Shown here piece after piece: positions 8,861 through 17,299 of a stretch of 64,000 nt of DNA. The notes below the pieces were generated by a model. It had not been told where the DNA came from, did no database searches, and worked only from the letters and a program-made list of their open reading frames with translations. Origin of the DNA: JAVJST01 sp040219295 (GTDB taxonomy: Bacteria > Pseudomonadota > Alphaproteobacteria > Rhodospirillales > Casp-alpha2); NCBI GenBank assembly GCA_040219295.1, contig JAVJST010000005.1, positions 682,001-746,000 on the forward strand, given 5' to 3'. Numbering within the stretch: the first letter of the stretch is position 1; the number at the start of each line of letters is the position of its first letter. A program made the position numbers and the translations under genes.

Positions 8861-9076
8861 ATGCGCCTGCTGATCAGCCTGCTTCTTCCATGGCTCGGAT
8901 TCTTCACCATCGGGCGGCCGATAGCCGGCATCATTTGCCTGATCCTGCAGCTGACGCTGATCGGCTGGATCCCGGCCGCGATCTGGTCGGTCTACGCCCT
9001 CAGCCAGTACAACACCGACAAGAAGATCCGCGAGGCCGGCATGGGCGGCGGTGACGGAGGCGGTGGCGGCGACTGA
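8861..9076 (+). CDS. YqaE/Pmp3-family small membrane protein
   Basis: This 71-residue protein has two membrane helices (LLISLLLPWLGFFTIGRP and IICLILQLTLIGWIPAAIW), the hairpin typical of YqaE/Pmp3 proteins, followed by a polar tail ending in a glycine-rich stretch. It is preceded by an excellent ribosome site, AAAAGGAG at 8848-8855. Eukaryotic and plant relatives respond to salt or cold and affect membrane potential; the bacterial role is undefined. It ends 3 bp before the convergent small membrane gene. Confidence 0.75.
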   Translation: MRLLISLLLPWLGFFTIGRPIAGIICLILQLTLIGWIPAAIWSVYALSQYNTDKKIREAGMGGGDGGGGGD

Positions 9077-9079
9077 TCG

Positions 9080-9358
9080 TCAATGTCGACGCAGGCGGGC
9101 CAGGTGATCCTGCGCCGCGCCGTGGAACCGCATCATCACGCCGATCAGCACCTTGACCGTGACCACGTAGACGACGACAGCGGCAATGTAGGGGTCGGTC
9201 ACGCCGACCTCGTAAGGTTGGTCCATTCCGGGAACGTTCAGCTCGTCGCGGCGGTCGATCGCGGCGAACATCAACGCCGCCACGGTCAGCCCGGCGCCGC
9301 GCGCCATCCAGCGGCCGTAGCGCAGCGCCATGCGGATCGGAATGGCGAGCAGATTCAC
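9080..9358 (-). CDS. Small membrane protein, unknown function
   Basis: This 92-residue protein starts with GTG at 9358, which overlaps the TGA of the SufR-like regulator in a GTGA junction and indicates translational coupling. It has two hydrophobic segments (GAGLTVAALMFAAI and DPYIAAVVVYVVTVKVLIGVMMRF) separated by a short polar loop with DRRDELNVPG. I do not recognise a family. Coupling to a putative Fe-S sensor regulator suggests that it belongs to the same response as the divergent Rieske gene. Confidence 0.6.
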   Translation of the reverse strand: MNLLAIPIRMALRYGRWMARGAGLTVAALMFAAIDRRDELNVPGMDQPYEVGVTDPYIAAVVVYVVTVKVLIGVMMRFHGAAQDHLARLRRH

Positions 9359-9999
9359 GACCTTGCCCGAACCCGGTAGGCGCAGCGGTTCGCGCCCGCG
9401 AGCAGGTGATCGGTGCGTTCGACCGTGACGCCGTCGCCCAGCGCCCGGCGGAAGACCTCGAGTTCCGAGGCGCAGAGCCCGGTGCAGACCTTGGCGGCGG
9501 CGCAAATCGGGCAGTGATGCTCGACGAACAGATAGCCGTCCGCGTCGCCCTCAACCTCGGCCATGTAGCCCTCGCGGGTACGTGCCGCCGCCAGCTTCTC
9601 CAGCCGCTCGGTGAGCGTCTCGCCGCCGCCAATGGCCTTGCCGTAGGCCTTGACCTGGGCCTCGGTGCGCTGGGCGATCAGCCGGTTGATGCCGTCCTCG
9701 CCAAACGCGGCGCGCAGCCCGTGGATCAGGCCGACGGCGAGTTCCTCGTGCCCGTCCGGGAAGAAACTGTCGGCGGCGTCCGTCAGCCGCCAGGCGACGG
9801 CCGGGCGTCCGCGTTTGCGTTCGCCGCCGATGCCGGCCGCCACCGTCTCGGCGACCTTCTCCGTGGCGAGATCGCCGAGATGCTGGCGCACCGCGACGGT
9901 GGTGATGCCGAGCCTGTCGGCGAGATCGGCGGGCGTCAGCGCGCCTTCGGTCTTCAAAAGGTCTATAATGGCGCGGCGCGTGCTGGCGGGCGGGGACAT
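9355..9999 (-). CDS. SufR-like winged-helix regulator with Cys-rich C-terminus
   Basis: Residues ~6-70 form a DeoR/ArsR-like winged helix (RRAIIDLLKTEGALTPADLADRLGIT, then VRQHLGDL, and a KRGRPAVAWRLT wing). The C-terminal half carries the cluster HHCPICAAAKVCTGLCASE, four cysteines spaced as in SufR-type proteins where they bind an Fe-S cluster. It is therefore probably a redox- or iron-responsive repressor. The gene is divergent from the Rieske gene across 87 bp containing two palindromes that are good candidate operators. It is translationally coupled to a small membrane protein. Confidence 0.82.
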   Translation of the reverse strand: MSPPASTRRAIIDLLKTEGALTPADLADRLGITTVAVRQHLGDLATEKVAETVAAGIGGERKRGRPAVAWRLTDAADSFFPDGHEELAVGLIHGLRAAFGEDGINRLIAQRTEAQVKAYGKAIGGGETLTERLEKLAAARTREGYMAEVEGDADGYLFVEHHCPICAAAKVCTGLCASELEVFRRALGDGVTVERTDHLLAGANRCAYRVRARS

Positions 10000-10010
10000 A
10001 TCAAAAAAAT

Positions 10011-10064
10011 AAAGTATTTGCTTTTTTAAATCAATTATCCGTTAAATAAGAAAGTAAATACTTT
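10011..10064. promoter_or_regulatory. Paired palindromic operator in the SufR-like/Rieske intergenic region
   Basis: Two nearly identical 14-bp palindromes are present: AAAGTATTTGCTTT (10011-10024) and AAAGTAAATACTTT (10051-10064, a perfect dyad). Their centres are 40 bp apart, close to four helical turns. A plausible rightward promoter lies between them (TTGCTT at 10018-10023, TTAAAT at 10042-10047), so site 1 overlaps the -35 and site 2 the likely start point. This is a repression geometry. The SufR-like protein is the obvious candidate binder. Confidence 0.55.
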
Positions 10065-10086
10065 CGTTAATAGGGGAGAGCACGCC

Positions 10087-11700
10087 ATGGATACCAACGT
10101 CGATCCGGTTCCGAGCGACTGGCACGAGGCGTTGCCGTTCACCGAGCTCGAGCGCGACGGCGCCCGCGTGGTCAAGCTCGCCGGTCGCCAGATCGCGCTC
10201 TTCCACCGCGGCGGTGCCGTCTACGCCTGCAACAACCACTGCCCGCACGAGGGCTATCCGCTGAAGGAAGGCACCTTGTCAGGCGACTGCGTGCTGACCT
10301 GCAACTGGCATAACTGGAAATTCGATCTCCGCACCGGCGCCAATCTCAACTACGGCGACAACGTCCGCATCTACCCGGTCGAGGTTCGCGACGGCGGCGT
10401 CTGGGTCGACCTCGCCGATCCGCCCGCCGAACAGCAGCGCGCGGCCGCGCTCGCCGCCTTCGAGGACGCCTTCGACGAGGACGAGTTCTACCGTTACGAC
10501 CGGCTGGCGCGCGAGATTGCGCGCTTCGAGAAGGCCGGGGGCGACCCGCTCGACGCTGTCGCCGCGGCGATCGGCTGGACCCACGCCCGGCTGCCCGATG
10601 GCATGACCCACGCGCATGCCGCGGCGCCCGACTGGCTCCGGCTGCGCGACCGGGTCGCCAGAACGCCGGGCGAGAAGCTGATGCCGGTGCTCGAGGTCGC
10701 CGGGCACCTGAACTGGGATACGCTCAAGGAGCCAAGGCATCCGTATGCCGAGGCAATCGGCGACTGGGACGCCGACGCCTATGTCGCCGCCGTCGATGGC
10801 GAGGACGAGGACGCGGCGGTCGCCATCCTGCGCGGCGGACTCCATGCGGGCCTCGGCTGGGACGACGTGGAACCGGCGTTCGCCCGCGCCGCGCTGGCCC
10901 ACTACCAGGACTTCGGTCACTCGGCGATCTACGTCCTCAAGACACGCCAGTTGCTGGATTACGTCGGTGCGGACGCGCTCGAGCCCCTGACCCTGGCGCT
11001 GACGCGCGCCCTGGTGCAGGCGTGGCGCGAGGACCTGATCCCCGAGTTTCGCGCCTACCATGACATCGTCGGCGAATGGCAGGCGGGCGACGGCGATGCC
11101 GTCGATGCGGCAGCATGGACGAACCTCAACGCCGACAAGCTGATGCGGGCGGTCGCCGGTTCGGGCGCCCGGCCCGAGGTCATTTACGACGCCCTCGTCG
11201 GGCTCGCGGCGCGTCACCTGCTCGGCCTCGACCTCAAGTGGCAGGACGCGACCAACAACGGTGTGCGCCACAACACCACGTGGCTGACGATCACCCACGA
11301 GCTGACCTTCGCCAACGCATGCCGCACGATCTGCGAACGCTATCCCGAACTGTGGCCGCAGGCGCTGCTGCAGATCGCGTGTTTCGTCGGGCGCAACGTC
11401 GCCTATATCCTGGACGAACCGCCGCTCGACGAATGGCGCGTCACTGAGAATGACATCCCGGCGTTCTTCGAGCGGGAATCCCGCGCGCTTCTCGATCACG
11501 GCCAGTTCGAATACATCGTCACCGCGCACCTGGTGAAGACGCTGACCGCGATCGAGGACGAGGTGACCCACGCGCCGGACGCCGCGTGGCGCGACGTCGC
11601 CGTCGCCGGCCTCAACCGTTTCCTGCATTCGCCGCTGAAGCGCCGGCACTCGCTCAGGACCGCCAACCAGGCGATCGAGTTCGTCACCAACGAAGACTGA
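10087..11700 (+). CDS. Rieske [2Fe-2S] domain fused to a large helical domain
   Basis: Residues ~10-112 are a Rieske ferredoxin-like domain with cluster ligands C52-x-H54 (HCPHEG) and C72-x2-H75 (CNWHNW). The remaining ~420 residues are mainly alpha-helical and rich in conserved-looking histidines: HYQDFGHSAIYVLKT, then a run containing NNGVRHNT, and THELTFANACRT. That region does not resemble a ring-hydroxylating oxygenase catalytic domain. The helical His pattern is vaguely like questin-oxidase-type proteins, but this is a weak impression. It is probably a soluble redox enzyme with its own electron-transfer module. A GGGGAGAG ribosome site precedes the ATG. It is divergent from the SufR-like regulator. 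Confidence 0.75.
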   Translation: MDTNVDPVPSDWHEALPFTELERDGARVVKLAGRQIALFHRGGAVYACNNHCPHEGYPLKEGTLSGDCVLTCNWHNWKFDLRTGANLNYGDNVRIYPVEVRDGGVWVDLADPPAEQQRAAALAAFEDAFDEDEFYRYDRLAREIARFEKAGGDPLDAVAAAIGWTHARLPDGMTHAHAAAPDWLRLRDRVARTPGEKLMPVLEVAGHLNWDTLKEPRHPYAEAIGDWDADAYVAAVDGEDEDAAVAILRGGLHAGLGWDDVEPAFARAALAHYQDFGHSAIYVLKTRQLLDYVGADALEPLTLALTRALVQAWREDLIPEFRAYHDIVGEWQAGDGDAVDAAAWTNLNADKLMRAVAGSGARPEVIYDALVGLAARHLLGLDLKWQDATNNGVRHNTTWLTITHELTFANACRTICERYPELWPQALLQIACFVGRNVAYILDEPPLDEWRVTENDIPAFFERESRALLDHGQFEYIVTAHLVKTLTAIEDEVTHAPDAAWRDVAVAGLNRFLHSPLKRRHSLRTANQAIEFVTNED

Positions 11701-11773
11701 CGCTCGGCCCAGATTGTACGTCACAGTCGACGCGCGCCGAGCCTCGCCAGGCCATTCCCTCGGCGCGCTGTAA

Positions 11774-13168
11774 TCAGGGCATTCGGTTGAAGGCGTCGAG
11801 CGCGGCGATCTTGTAGGCCTCGGCGAGGGTCGGGTAGTTGAAGGTGTTCTCGAGGAAGAAATCGAGCGTGCCCTTCAGGTTCATCACCGCCTGGCCGATG
11901 TGCACGAGCTCCGTCGCGCCCTCGCCGACGATATGGACGCCGAGCAGCCGCCGCGTCTTGAGCGAGAAGATCAGCTTCAGCAGGCCGTTCTCGAGGCCCA
12001 TGATCTGGCCGCGCGAGGTTTCGCGGAAGCGCGCGACGCCGACCTCGTAGGCGATGCCGCGTTCGGTGACTTCTTCCTCCGACATGCCGCAGGTCGAGAT
12101 CTCGGGCACCGCGTAGATGCCGTATGGAAAGAACTCCGGCGGCTTGGTCGGCGTCACGTTGAAGGCGTGACAGGCGGCGATGCGGCCCTGTTCCATCGAC
12201 GTCGAGGCGAGGCTCGGGAAGCCGATGACGTCGCCGGCGGCATAGATGTTGGGCACGCTGGTCTGGTAGGTCTCCGGGTCGACCTTGATCCGGCCGCGAT
12301 GGTCGGTTTCCAGACCGCAGGTATCGAGGTTGAGCGCGGCAGTGGCGCCGACCCGGCCGGCGGCGAACAGCACCAGGTCGGCCTTGACCACGCGCCCGCT
12401 CGACAGGTGCACGACGCATGGACCGTCACTCGGCACGTCGATCTTCTCGGCGGCCTGGCCGAGGCGCAGCACGAAGCCCCGGTCGGTGAGCTGGTGCAGG
12501 AAATCGCCGATCAGTTCCTTGTCGATGAAGTCGAGCATGGTGTCGCGCGGCTCGATCAGCGTCACCGGCACGTCGAGCGCCGAGAAGATCGTCGCGTACT
12601 CGACGCCGATGACGCCGGCGCCGATGACCGCGAGGCTGCGCGGCACCCGGTCGACGTTGAGCACCTCGTCGGAATCGATCACCCGGTTGGGCGTGAACGG
12701 GATGTTGTCGGGCCGGTAGGGATGCGTGCCGCAGGCGAGCAGGATCTTGTCGGCCTGGACGGTGTGAACCTCGTCGTCGGTGCCGGTGACCTCGACGGTG
12801 TTGCAGTCGACGAACCGCGCCATGCCGGGCAGGATCTGGACGTGATTGCGGGCGAACTGATGCTCGAGGATCTCGACCTCGTGGTTCAGCGTCATCATCA
12901 ACCGCTGGCGCAGGTCGTCCGAGGTGATGTTCTGCTTCACCCGGTAGGACCGGCCGTAGAAGCCGCGCTCGCGCCAGCCCGAGAGGTTGAGCACGGTCTC
13001 GCGCAGGGTCTTCGACGGCACCGTGCCGGTGTGCACGGAAACGCCGCCGACCTTCTGGCCCTTTTCGATGACGAGAACGTTCTTGCCGATCTTCGCCGCC
13101 TGAATGGCGCCGCGCTTGCCGGACGGGCCGCTGCCGATCACGACCAGATCGTACTTGGAACGCTGCAC
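11774..13168 (-). CDS. sthA: Soluble pyridine nucleotide transhydrogenase (SthA-type flavoprotein)
   Basis: This FAD protein of the disulfide-reductase fold equilibrates NADPH and NADH. It has the FAD-binding GSGPSGKRGAIQAAK near residue 12, the NAD(P)-binding GAGVIGVEYATIFSAL near 180, and the second FAD motif NIYAAGDVIGFPSLAS. The site that would carry the redox cysteines reads VHTGTVPSKTL with no CxxxxC, which separates SthA from lipoamide dehydrogenase and glutathione reductase. The length of 464 residues is standard. It is transcribed alone and divergent from fetAB. Confidence 0.92.
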   Translation of the reverse strand: MQRSKYDLVVIGSGPSGKRGAIQAAKIGKNVLVIEKGQKVGGVSVHTGTVPSKTLRETVLNLSGWRERGFYGRSYRVKQNITSDDLRQRLMMTLNHEVEILEHQFARNHVQILPGMARFVDCNTVEVTGTDDEVHTVQADKILLACGTHPYRPDNIPFTPNRVIDSDEVLNVDRVPRSLAVIGAGVIGVEYATIFSALDVPVTLIEPRDTMLDFIDKELIGDFLHQLTDRGFVLRLGQAAEKIDVPSDGPCVVHLSSGRVVKADLVLFAAGRVGATAALNLDTCGLETDHRGRIKVDPETYQTSVPNIYAAGDVIGFPSLASTSMEQGRIAACHAFNVTPTKPPEFFPYGIYAVPEISTCGMSEEEVTERGIAYEVGVARFRETSRGQIMGLENGLLKLIFSLKTRRLLGVHIVGEGATELVHIGQAVMNLKGTLDFFLENTFNYPTLAEAYKIAALDAFNRMP

Positions 13169-13323
13169 GCGCGATCTCCCGGAAGAAAGTCGGTAGTCTG
13201 TGAAGGGATAGTCCCGCGGACGTTAGCGAACCCCCGGGGCGCATGAAAGCGTCATTGCGACGGCTGGGTGTCCTGAAGCCGACATTCTTGACAATTTCAC
13301 CGGTTCCGGGACCTCTAGCATCC

Positions 13324-13920
13324 GTGTTTGTCGCGTCGAACGTCAGCCGTACCGGACTGGAACCCGCCTCGTTCGAGGTGGCGAAGGGCGAGTGCGTCTC
13401 GATCCAGGGACCGTCCGGTTCGGGCAAGAGCCTGCTGTTGCGCGCGCTCGCCGATCTCGACCCGCACGAGGGGCACGTGCTGCTCGACGGCAACGCGTGC
13501 ATGCGCATGACGGGACCCGAATGGCGCCGCAGGGTCGCCTACATTCCGGCGACGTCCGGCTGGTGGGCGGCGCACGTCCGCGACCACTTCCCGGACTGGG
13601 ACGGCGTCGCGCCGATGGCGCGTCGGCTCGGGCTGCCGACCGACTGCGGCGGCTGGTCCGTCGACCGGCTCTCGACCGGCGAGAAACAGCGACTGGCGCT
13701 GGTTCGCGCGCTCGACCTGGCGCCCCGCGTGCTGTTGCTGGACGAGCCGACCTCGGGCCTCGACCCGGAAGCCGTCGCCGCGGTCGAGAACTTCGTCGCC
13801 GAACAGCGCCACGAGGGCATCGCCGTCGTCTGGGTGACCCACGACAAGGCGCAGGCCCGCCGGGTCGCCTCACGGCATTTCCGCATGGAGAAGGGCGTGC
13901 TGACGGAGGCCGCGCCGTGA
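13324..13920 (+). CDS. fetA: FetA-like ABC transporter ATP-binding protein
   Basis: This is the ATPase half of a FetAB-type exporter (YbbL/YbbM in E. coli), linked to iron homeostasis and peroxide resistance. It has Walker A GPSGSGKS, Walker B VLLLDEPTSGLD, and a signature that reads LSTGEKQ instead of the usual LSGGEKQ. The GTG at 13324 gives a normal N-terminus (VFVASNVSRTGLEPASFEV) with Walker A near residue 30. An ATG at 13243 would add 27 residues lacking family features, but neither start has a strong ribosome site. Its stop overlaps the fetB start in GTGA. Confidence 0.85.
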   Translation: MFVASNVSRTGLEPASFEVAKGECVSIQGPSGSGKSLLLRALADLDPHEGHVLLDGNACMRMTGPEWRRRVAYIPATSGWWAAHVRDHFPDWDGVAPMARRLGLPTDCGGWSVDRLSTGEKQRLALVRALDLAPRVLLLDEPTSGLDPEAVAAVENFVAEQRHEGIAVVWVTHDKAQARRVASRHFRMEKGVLTEAAP

Positions 13921-14726
13921 ACTACATCGCGCTCCATTACACGGACCTGGCGATCGCCGCGGTGCTGCTGCTGATCAACGGCGGGCTCTCGATCGTGCTC
14001 AGGCTCGGCATCGCCCGCGACCTCGCGATCTCGGCTGTACGCATGATCGTTCAGTTGCTGCTGGTCGGGCTCGCCCTCAACGTCCTGTTCGCGCACGTTT
14101 CGCTGGTCTGGACCGGTCTCGCCGGACTGGCCATGGTGCTGTTCGCCGGCCGCGAGATCATGGCGCGCCAGAACCGGCCGTTGGCGGGCTGGTGGTCCTA
14201 CGGGCTGGGGACCGGCTGCATGCTGGTCGCCGCCGGGATCGTCACCGTGTTCGGCCTCGTTACCGCGATCCAGGCCGACCCGTGGTTCCATCCGCGCTAC
14301 ATGCTGCCGCTCCTCGGCATGATCCTCGGCAACACCATGACCGGGATCAGCCTCGGCCTCGATACCCTGACGACCTGGGTGGTGCGCGACCGTGCGGCGG
14401 TCGAGGCCCGCATCGCGCTCGGCGCGACCCGACGCGAGGCCATGCTGCCGGCGACCCGCGCGGCGCTCCGGAGCGCGCTGATGCCGATCATCAACGCGAT
14501 GGCGGCGACCGGCCTCGTCTCGCTGCCCGGCATGATGACCGGCCAGATCCTCTCGGGCGTCGAGCCCGTGGAGGCCGTGAAGTACCAGATCCTGGTGATG
14601 TTCCTGATCGCCGGCGGCACCGGGCTCGGCGCCGTTGCCGCGGTGCTCGGCGGCGTCTATCGTCTGACCGACGCGCGCCACCGCCTCAGGCTCGACCGGT
14701 TGGCGGAAGCGAAGGACAGTTCCTGA
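13917..14726 (+). CDS. fetB: FetB-like ABC transporter permease (UPF0014)
   Basis: This 269-residue membrane protein of the UPF0014/FetB family has about seven membrane helices. Family hallmarks are MLPLLGMILGNTMTGISLGLD in the middle, ALGATRREA in the coupling region, and a later SLPGMMTGQILSGVEPVEAVKYQ. It starts with GTG inside the fetA stop codon, so the two subunits are translationally coupled and presumably form the complete exporter. Confidence 0.9.
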   Translation: MNYIALHYTDLAIAAVLLLINGGLSIVLRLGIARDLAISAVRMIVQLLLVGLALNVLFAHVSLVWTGLAGLAMVLFAGREIMARQNRPLAGWWSYGLGTGCMLVAAGIVTVFGLVTAIQADPWFHPRYMLPLLGMILGNTMTGISLGLDTLTTWVVRDRAAVEARIALGATRREAMLPATRAALRSALMPIINAMAATGLVSLPGMMTGQILSGVEPVEAVKYQILVMFLIAGGTGLGAVAAVLGGVYRLTDARHRLRLDRLAEAKDSS

Positions 14727-14738
14727 CGAAGAGACGCA

Positions 14739-15269
14739 ATGCCCCGGATCGACCCGAACACCCTGTTGAAAACGCCCCGCTTCTGGTTGTTCCCGTTCTG
14801 GGCCATCCCGGCAAGCTGCCTGGTCAGCGGTTTCCTCGGGGGCATGCACGATATCGCGACCGAGCTGTTCATCGATCGGGAGCAAGGAGGAAGGGAGACG
14901 TTCCTGTTCTTCCATGGTCCGATAGTCGCGGGATGGGGGCTGATCGTATACTACTTGCCGGTAACACTAGCTGTGTTGGTTTTTCTACGAATCCGGATTG
15001 TACGGGAGCGCATGATTTTGGCTTACGGCCTTGTTCTCGCTGCGAGCCTCTATTTTCTCTTCTTCCCACTTGTCCCTGATTGGAGCGATTGCCGACCGCA
15101 TGGTTTGATAGTTTGCATCAGCAGGTACTCAACTGAGGTCGTCGTTTTCGCGCTCGCCCCCTCGATCACGTTGGGTGCTCTGTTCTGGGCAACCATGACG
15201 GAACCGGGGCTTGCCGCACGGTTCAGAACCGGACTTCAAAGACTATCGCGTTCGGATACATCGGCTTAG
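14739..15269 (+). CDS. Hypothetical four-helix membrane protein
   Basis: This 176-residue protein begins 12 bp after fetB. Hydrophobic segments lie near residues 18-35, 66-86, 92-110 and 133-153, with a short acidic/charged loop (ELFIDREQGGRET) and two cysteines in WSDCRPHGLIVCI. I recognise no family. It could be the distal gene of the fetAB operon. Its second half is less GC-rich than the fet genes, so it may be of independent origin. Confidence 0.6.
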   Translation: MPRIDPNTLLKTPRFWLFPFWAIPASCLVSGFLGGMHDIATELFIDREQGGRETFLFFHGPIVAGWGLIVYYLPVTLAVLVFLRIRIVRERMILAYGLVLAASLYFLFFPLVPDWSDCRPHGLIVCISRYSTEVVVFALAPSITLGALFWATMTEPGLAARFRTGLQRLSRSDTSA

Positions 15270-15298
15270 GCTGGCCGTCTGAGAGCAAGGAGTTCGCC

Positions 15299-16264
15299 AT
15301 GACCCTCGACGACAAGTTCTTCCGGCCTCAGTCGACCGCCGAGGTGCCGCGCTTCGCGGGCGTGCCGACGTTCATGCGGCTGCCCTACATCGGGCGTGAG
15401 GACTGGGCCGCCGCCGACATCGGCCTGATCGGCGTGCCGTGGGACGGCGGCACCACCAACCGCGCCGGCGCGCGCCACGGCCCGCGCCAGATGCGCGACC
15501 AGTCGACCCTGATGCGCGCCATCCACCCGGTGACCCACGTGAACCCCTACAAGGCGGCGCGCTGCGCCGACTTCGGCGACACGCCCGTCAACCCCATCGA
15601 CCTCGACGACTCGCTCAAGCGGATCGAGGCGTACTTCGCCGACGTGCACGCGGCGGACGTGGTGCCGCTCAGCGCCGGCGGCGATCACCTGATCACGCTG
15701 CCGATCTTCCGCGCCATTGCGAAGGACCGGCCGCTCGGCATGGTCCACGTCGATGCCCATTCCGACACCAACGACCGATATTTCGGCGACAACATCTACA
15801 CGCACGGCACGCCGTTCCGCCGCGCCATCGAGGAGGGCCTGCTCGACCCGAAACGCACGGTGCAGATCGGCTTGCGCGGCGGGCTCTACACCGCCGACGA
15901 TCACGGTTGGGGTCTGGACCAGGGCATCCGCATGATCACCATCGAGGAATACGCCGAGCTCGGCGTCGACGCGGTGATCGCCGAGGTGGCGCGGGTCATC
16001 GGAGACGGGCCGACCTACATCAGTTTCGATATCGACGGGCTCGATCCGGTTTACGCGCCCGGCACCGGCACGCCGGAGATCGGCGGCCTGACGCCGTTCG
16101 ATGCGCAGCGTATTCTGCGCAGCCTGCGCGGCCGTAACCTGGTCGGCGGCGACGTGGTCGAGGTCGCGCCGCCGTTCGACACCTCGGGCATGACGGCACT
16201 CACCGGCGTCACCATGATGTGGGAAATCCTCTGCCTGCTCGCCGAGCCCTTTGGGCGGGGGTGA
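15299..16264 (+). CDS. Ureohydrolase (agmatinase / guanidinobutyrase family)
   Basis: The enzyme hydrolyses a guanidino compound to urea and an amine. The binuclear manganese site is complete: GGDHLITLP, HVDAHSDTND and SFDIDGLDPVYAPGTGTPE. The N-terminal PRFAGVPTFMRLP and THGTPFRRAIEEGLLD segments are typical of the guanidinobutyrase/agmatinase branch rather than arginase. Exact substrate cannot be decided from sequence, so no symbol is given. It follows a GAGCAAGGAG ribosome site and appears monocistronic. Confidence 0.9.
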   Translation: MTLDDKFFRPQSTAEVPRFAGVPTFMRLPYIGREDWAAADIGLIGVPWDGGTTNRAGARHGPRQMRDQSTLMRAIHPVTHVNPYKAARCADFGDTPVNPIDLDDSLKRIEAYFADVHAADVVPLSAGGDHLITLPIFRAIAKDRPLGMVHVDAHSDTNDRYFGDNIYTHGTPFRRAIEEGLLDPKRTVQIGLRGGLYTADDHGWGLDQGIRMITIEEYAELGVDAVIAEVARVIGDGPTYISFDIDGLDPVYAPGTGTPEIGGLTPFDAQRILRSLRGRNLVGGDVVEVAPPFDTSGMTALTGVTMMWEILCLLAEPFGRG

Positions 16265-16427
16265 ACCGGGGCGCGGAACCCGGAGAGAAATTCGTTCCAG
16301 TGGTCTGAACCGGGGCGATCGACTAGAGTTGAGTCGGGTACCAGCGGGCGAACCAGGTGGCACTCATTCTGCGACCTCGGCTGACGCCGTTTGCCAATTC
16401 GTCAATTGATTAGGGTGGCGACGAAGA

Positions 16428-17216
16428 ATGTCGAAGGTTCTCATCGTTGATGACAGCGCCGAAATGCGGGAGGTCATCAGGATTGTTCTGGAGCAGGACG
16501 GTCACGAGGTGATTGAAGCCGAGGACGGTGACGCCGGCATCGGCGTCGCAAGGAGCGCGGAGCCCGATCTGATCATTCTGGACATGAACATGCCCAAGAT
16601 GACGGGCTGGGAAGTCGCGCCGGTGCTGCGTTCGCATCCCAAGACGAGAAGAACCCCGATCATCGCCGTTACCGGCGACCTCTCGACGCAGGGACGGGAG
16701 AGCGCGCACGAAGCGGGGTGCAACTACTTCGTTACGAAGCCCTTTGCCCCGGAAAGGTTGATGCAGGCCGTTGGCGCGGCGCTGGATACCTCAAGGCCCG
16801 TGCCTGACGTCAGCGCGAAGGCCGAGCGCGACCGACCCAAGCGGGTGCTGATCGCGGACGATGATTGGATCATGCGGTCTCTGCTCTCGGAACTGGTGAC
16901 GAGTGCCGGTGCAGAAGTGATCGGCGAGGCGGAAGACGGCAATCAGGCCATCGAGATCTTTCGCCGTCAGCGGCCCGATCTGGCAATTCTGGATGTCAAC
17001 ATGCCGGTCAGGGACGGGGTTTCCGCACTGAAGAGGATCGTTGCCGAGACGCCCGACGCCAAGATCGTCATGTTGTCTGCCAACGACGACGTCACGGTCG
17101 CGGAATCTTGTCTCTACTTTGGTGCCCGGAACTACATCAACAAGAGCGCCGCGCCCAATGAACTGCTGACGAGTATCAGGGCCGTTCTCGGACTAGAGCC
17201 GCCTGCCGGTGCGTGA
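16428..17216 (+). CDS. Response regulator with two tandem receiver domains
   Basis: The 262-residue protein has two CheY-like receiver domains and no output domain. REC1 (~1-120) has the phospho-acceptor in DLIILDMNMPKMTGWE and the switch lysine in FVTKPFAP. REC2 (~135-258) has DLAILDVNMPVRDG and YINKSAAPNELL. Both keep the acidic pockets (VDDSAEM, ADDDWIM). Such proteins work as phosphorelay intermediates or scaffolds. The MHYT-PAS histidine kinase ends 84 bp downstream on the opposite strand and is a candidate partner. Confidence 0.9.
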   Translation: MSKVLIVDDSAEMREVIRIVLEQDGHEVIEAEDGDAGIGVARSAEPDLIILDMNMPKMTGWEVAPVLRSHPKTRRTPIIAVTGDLSTQGRESAHEAGCNYFVTKPFAPERLMQAVGAALDTSRPVPDVSAKAERDRPKRVLIADDDWIMRSLLSELVTSAGAEVIGEAEDGNQAIEIFRRQRPDLAILDVNMPVRDGVSALKRIVAETPDAKIVMLSANDDVTVAESCLYFGARNYINKSAAPNELLTSIRAVLGLEPPAGA

Positions 17217-17299
17217 GGGTCTTGCCGGGTCCGCCGGGCACAGATAAACCGCCTGAAATTGAGGCAAACAGATCGACTGCCTGATCGCCCGGTGTGGGA

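Noticed and set aside
11900..13246. 448-codon plus-strand frame across sthA
   Set aside because: It is antisense to a complete flavoprotein gene; rich in His/Asp/Gly/Arg as expected for a shadow frame.
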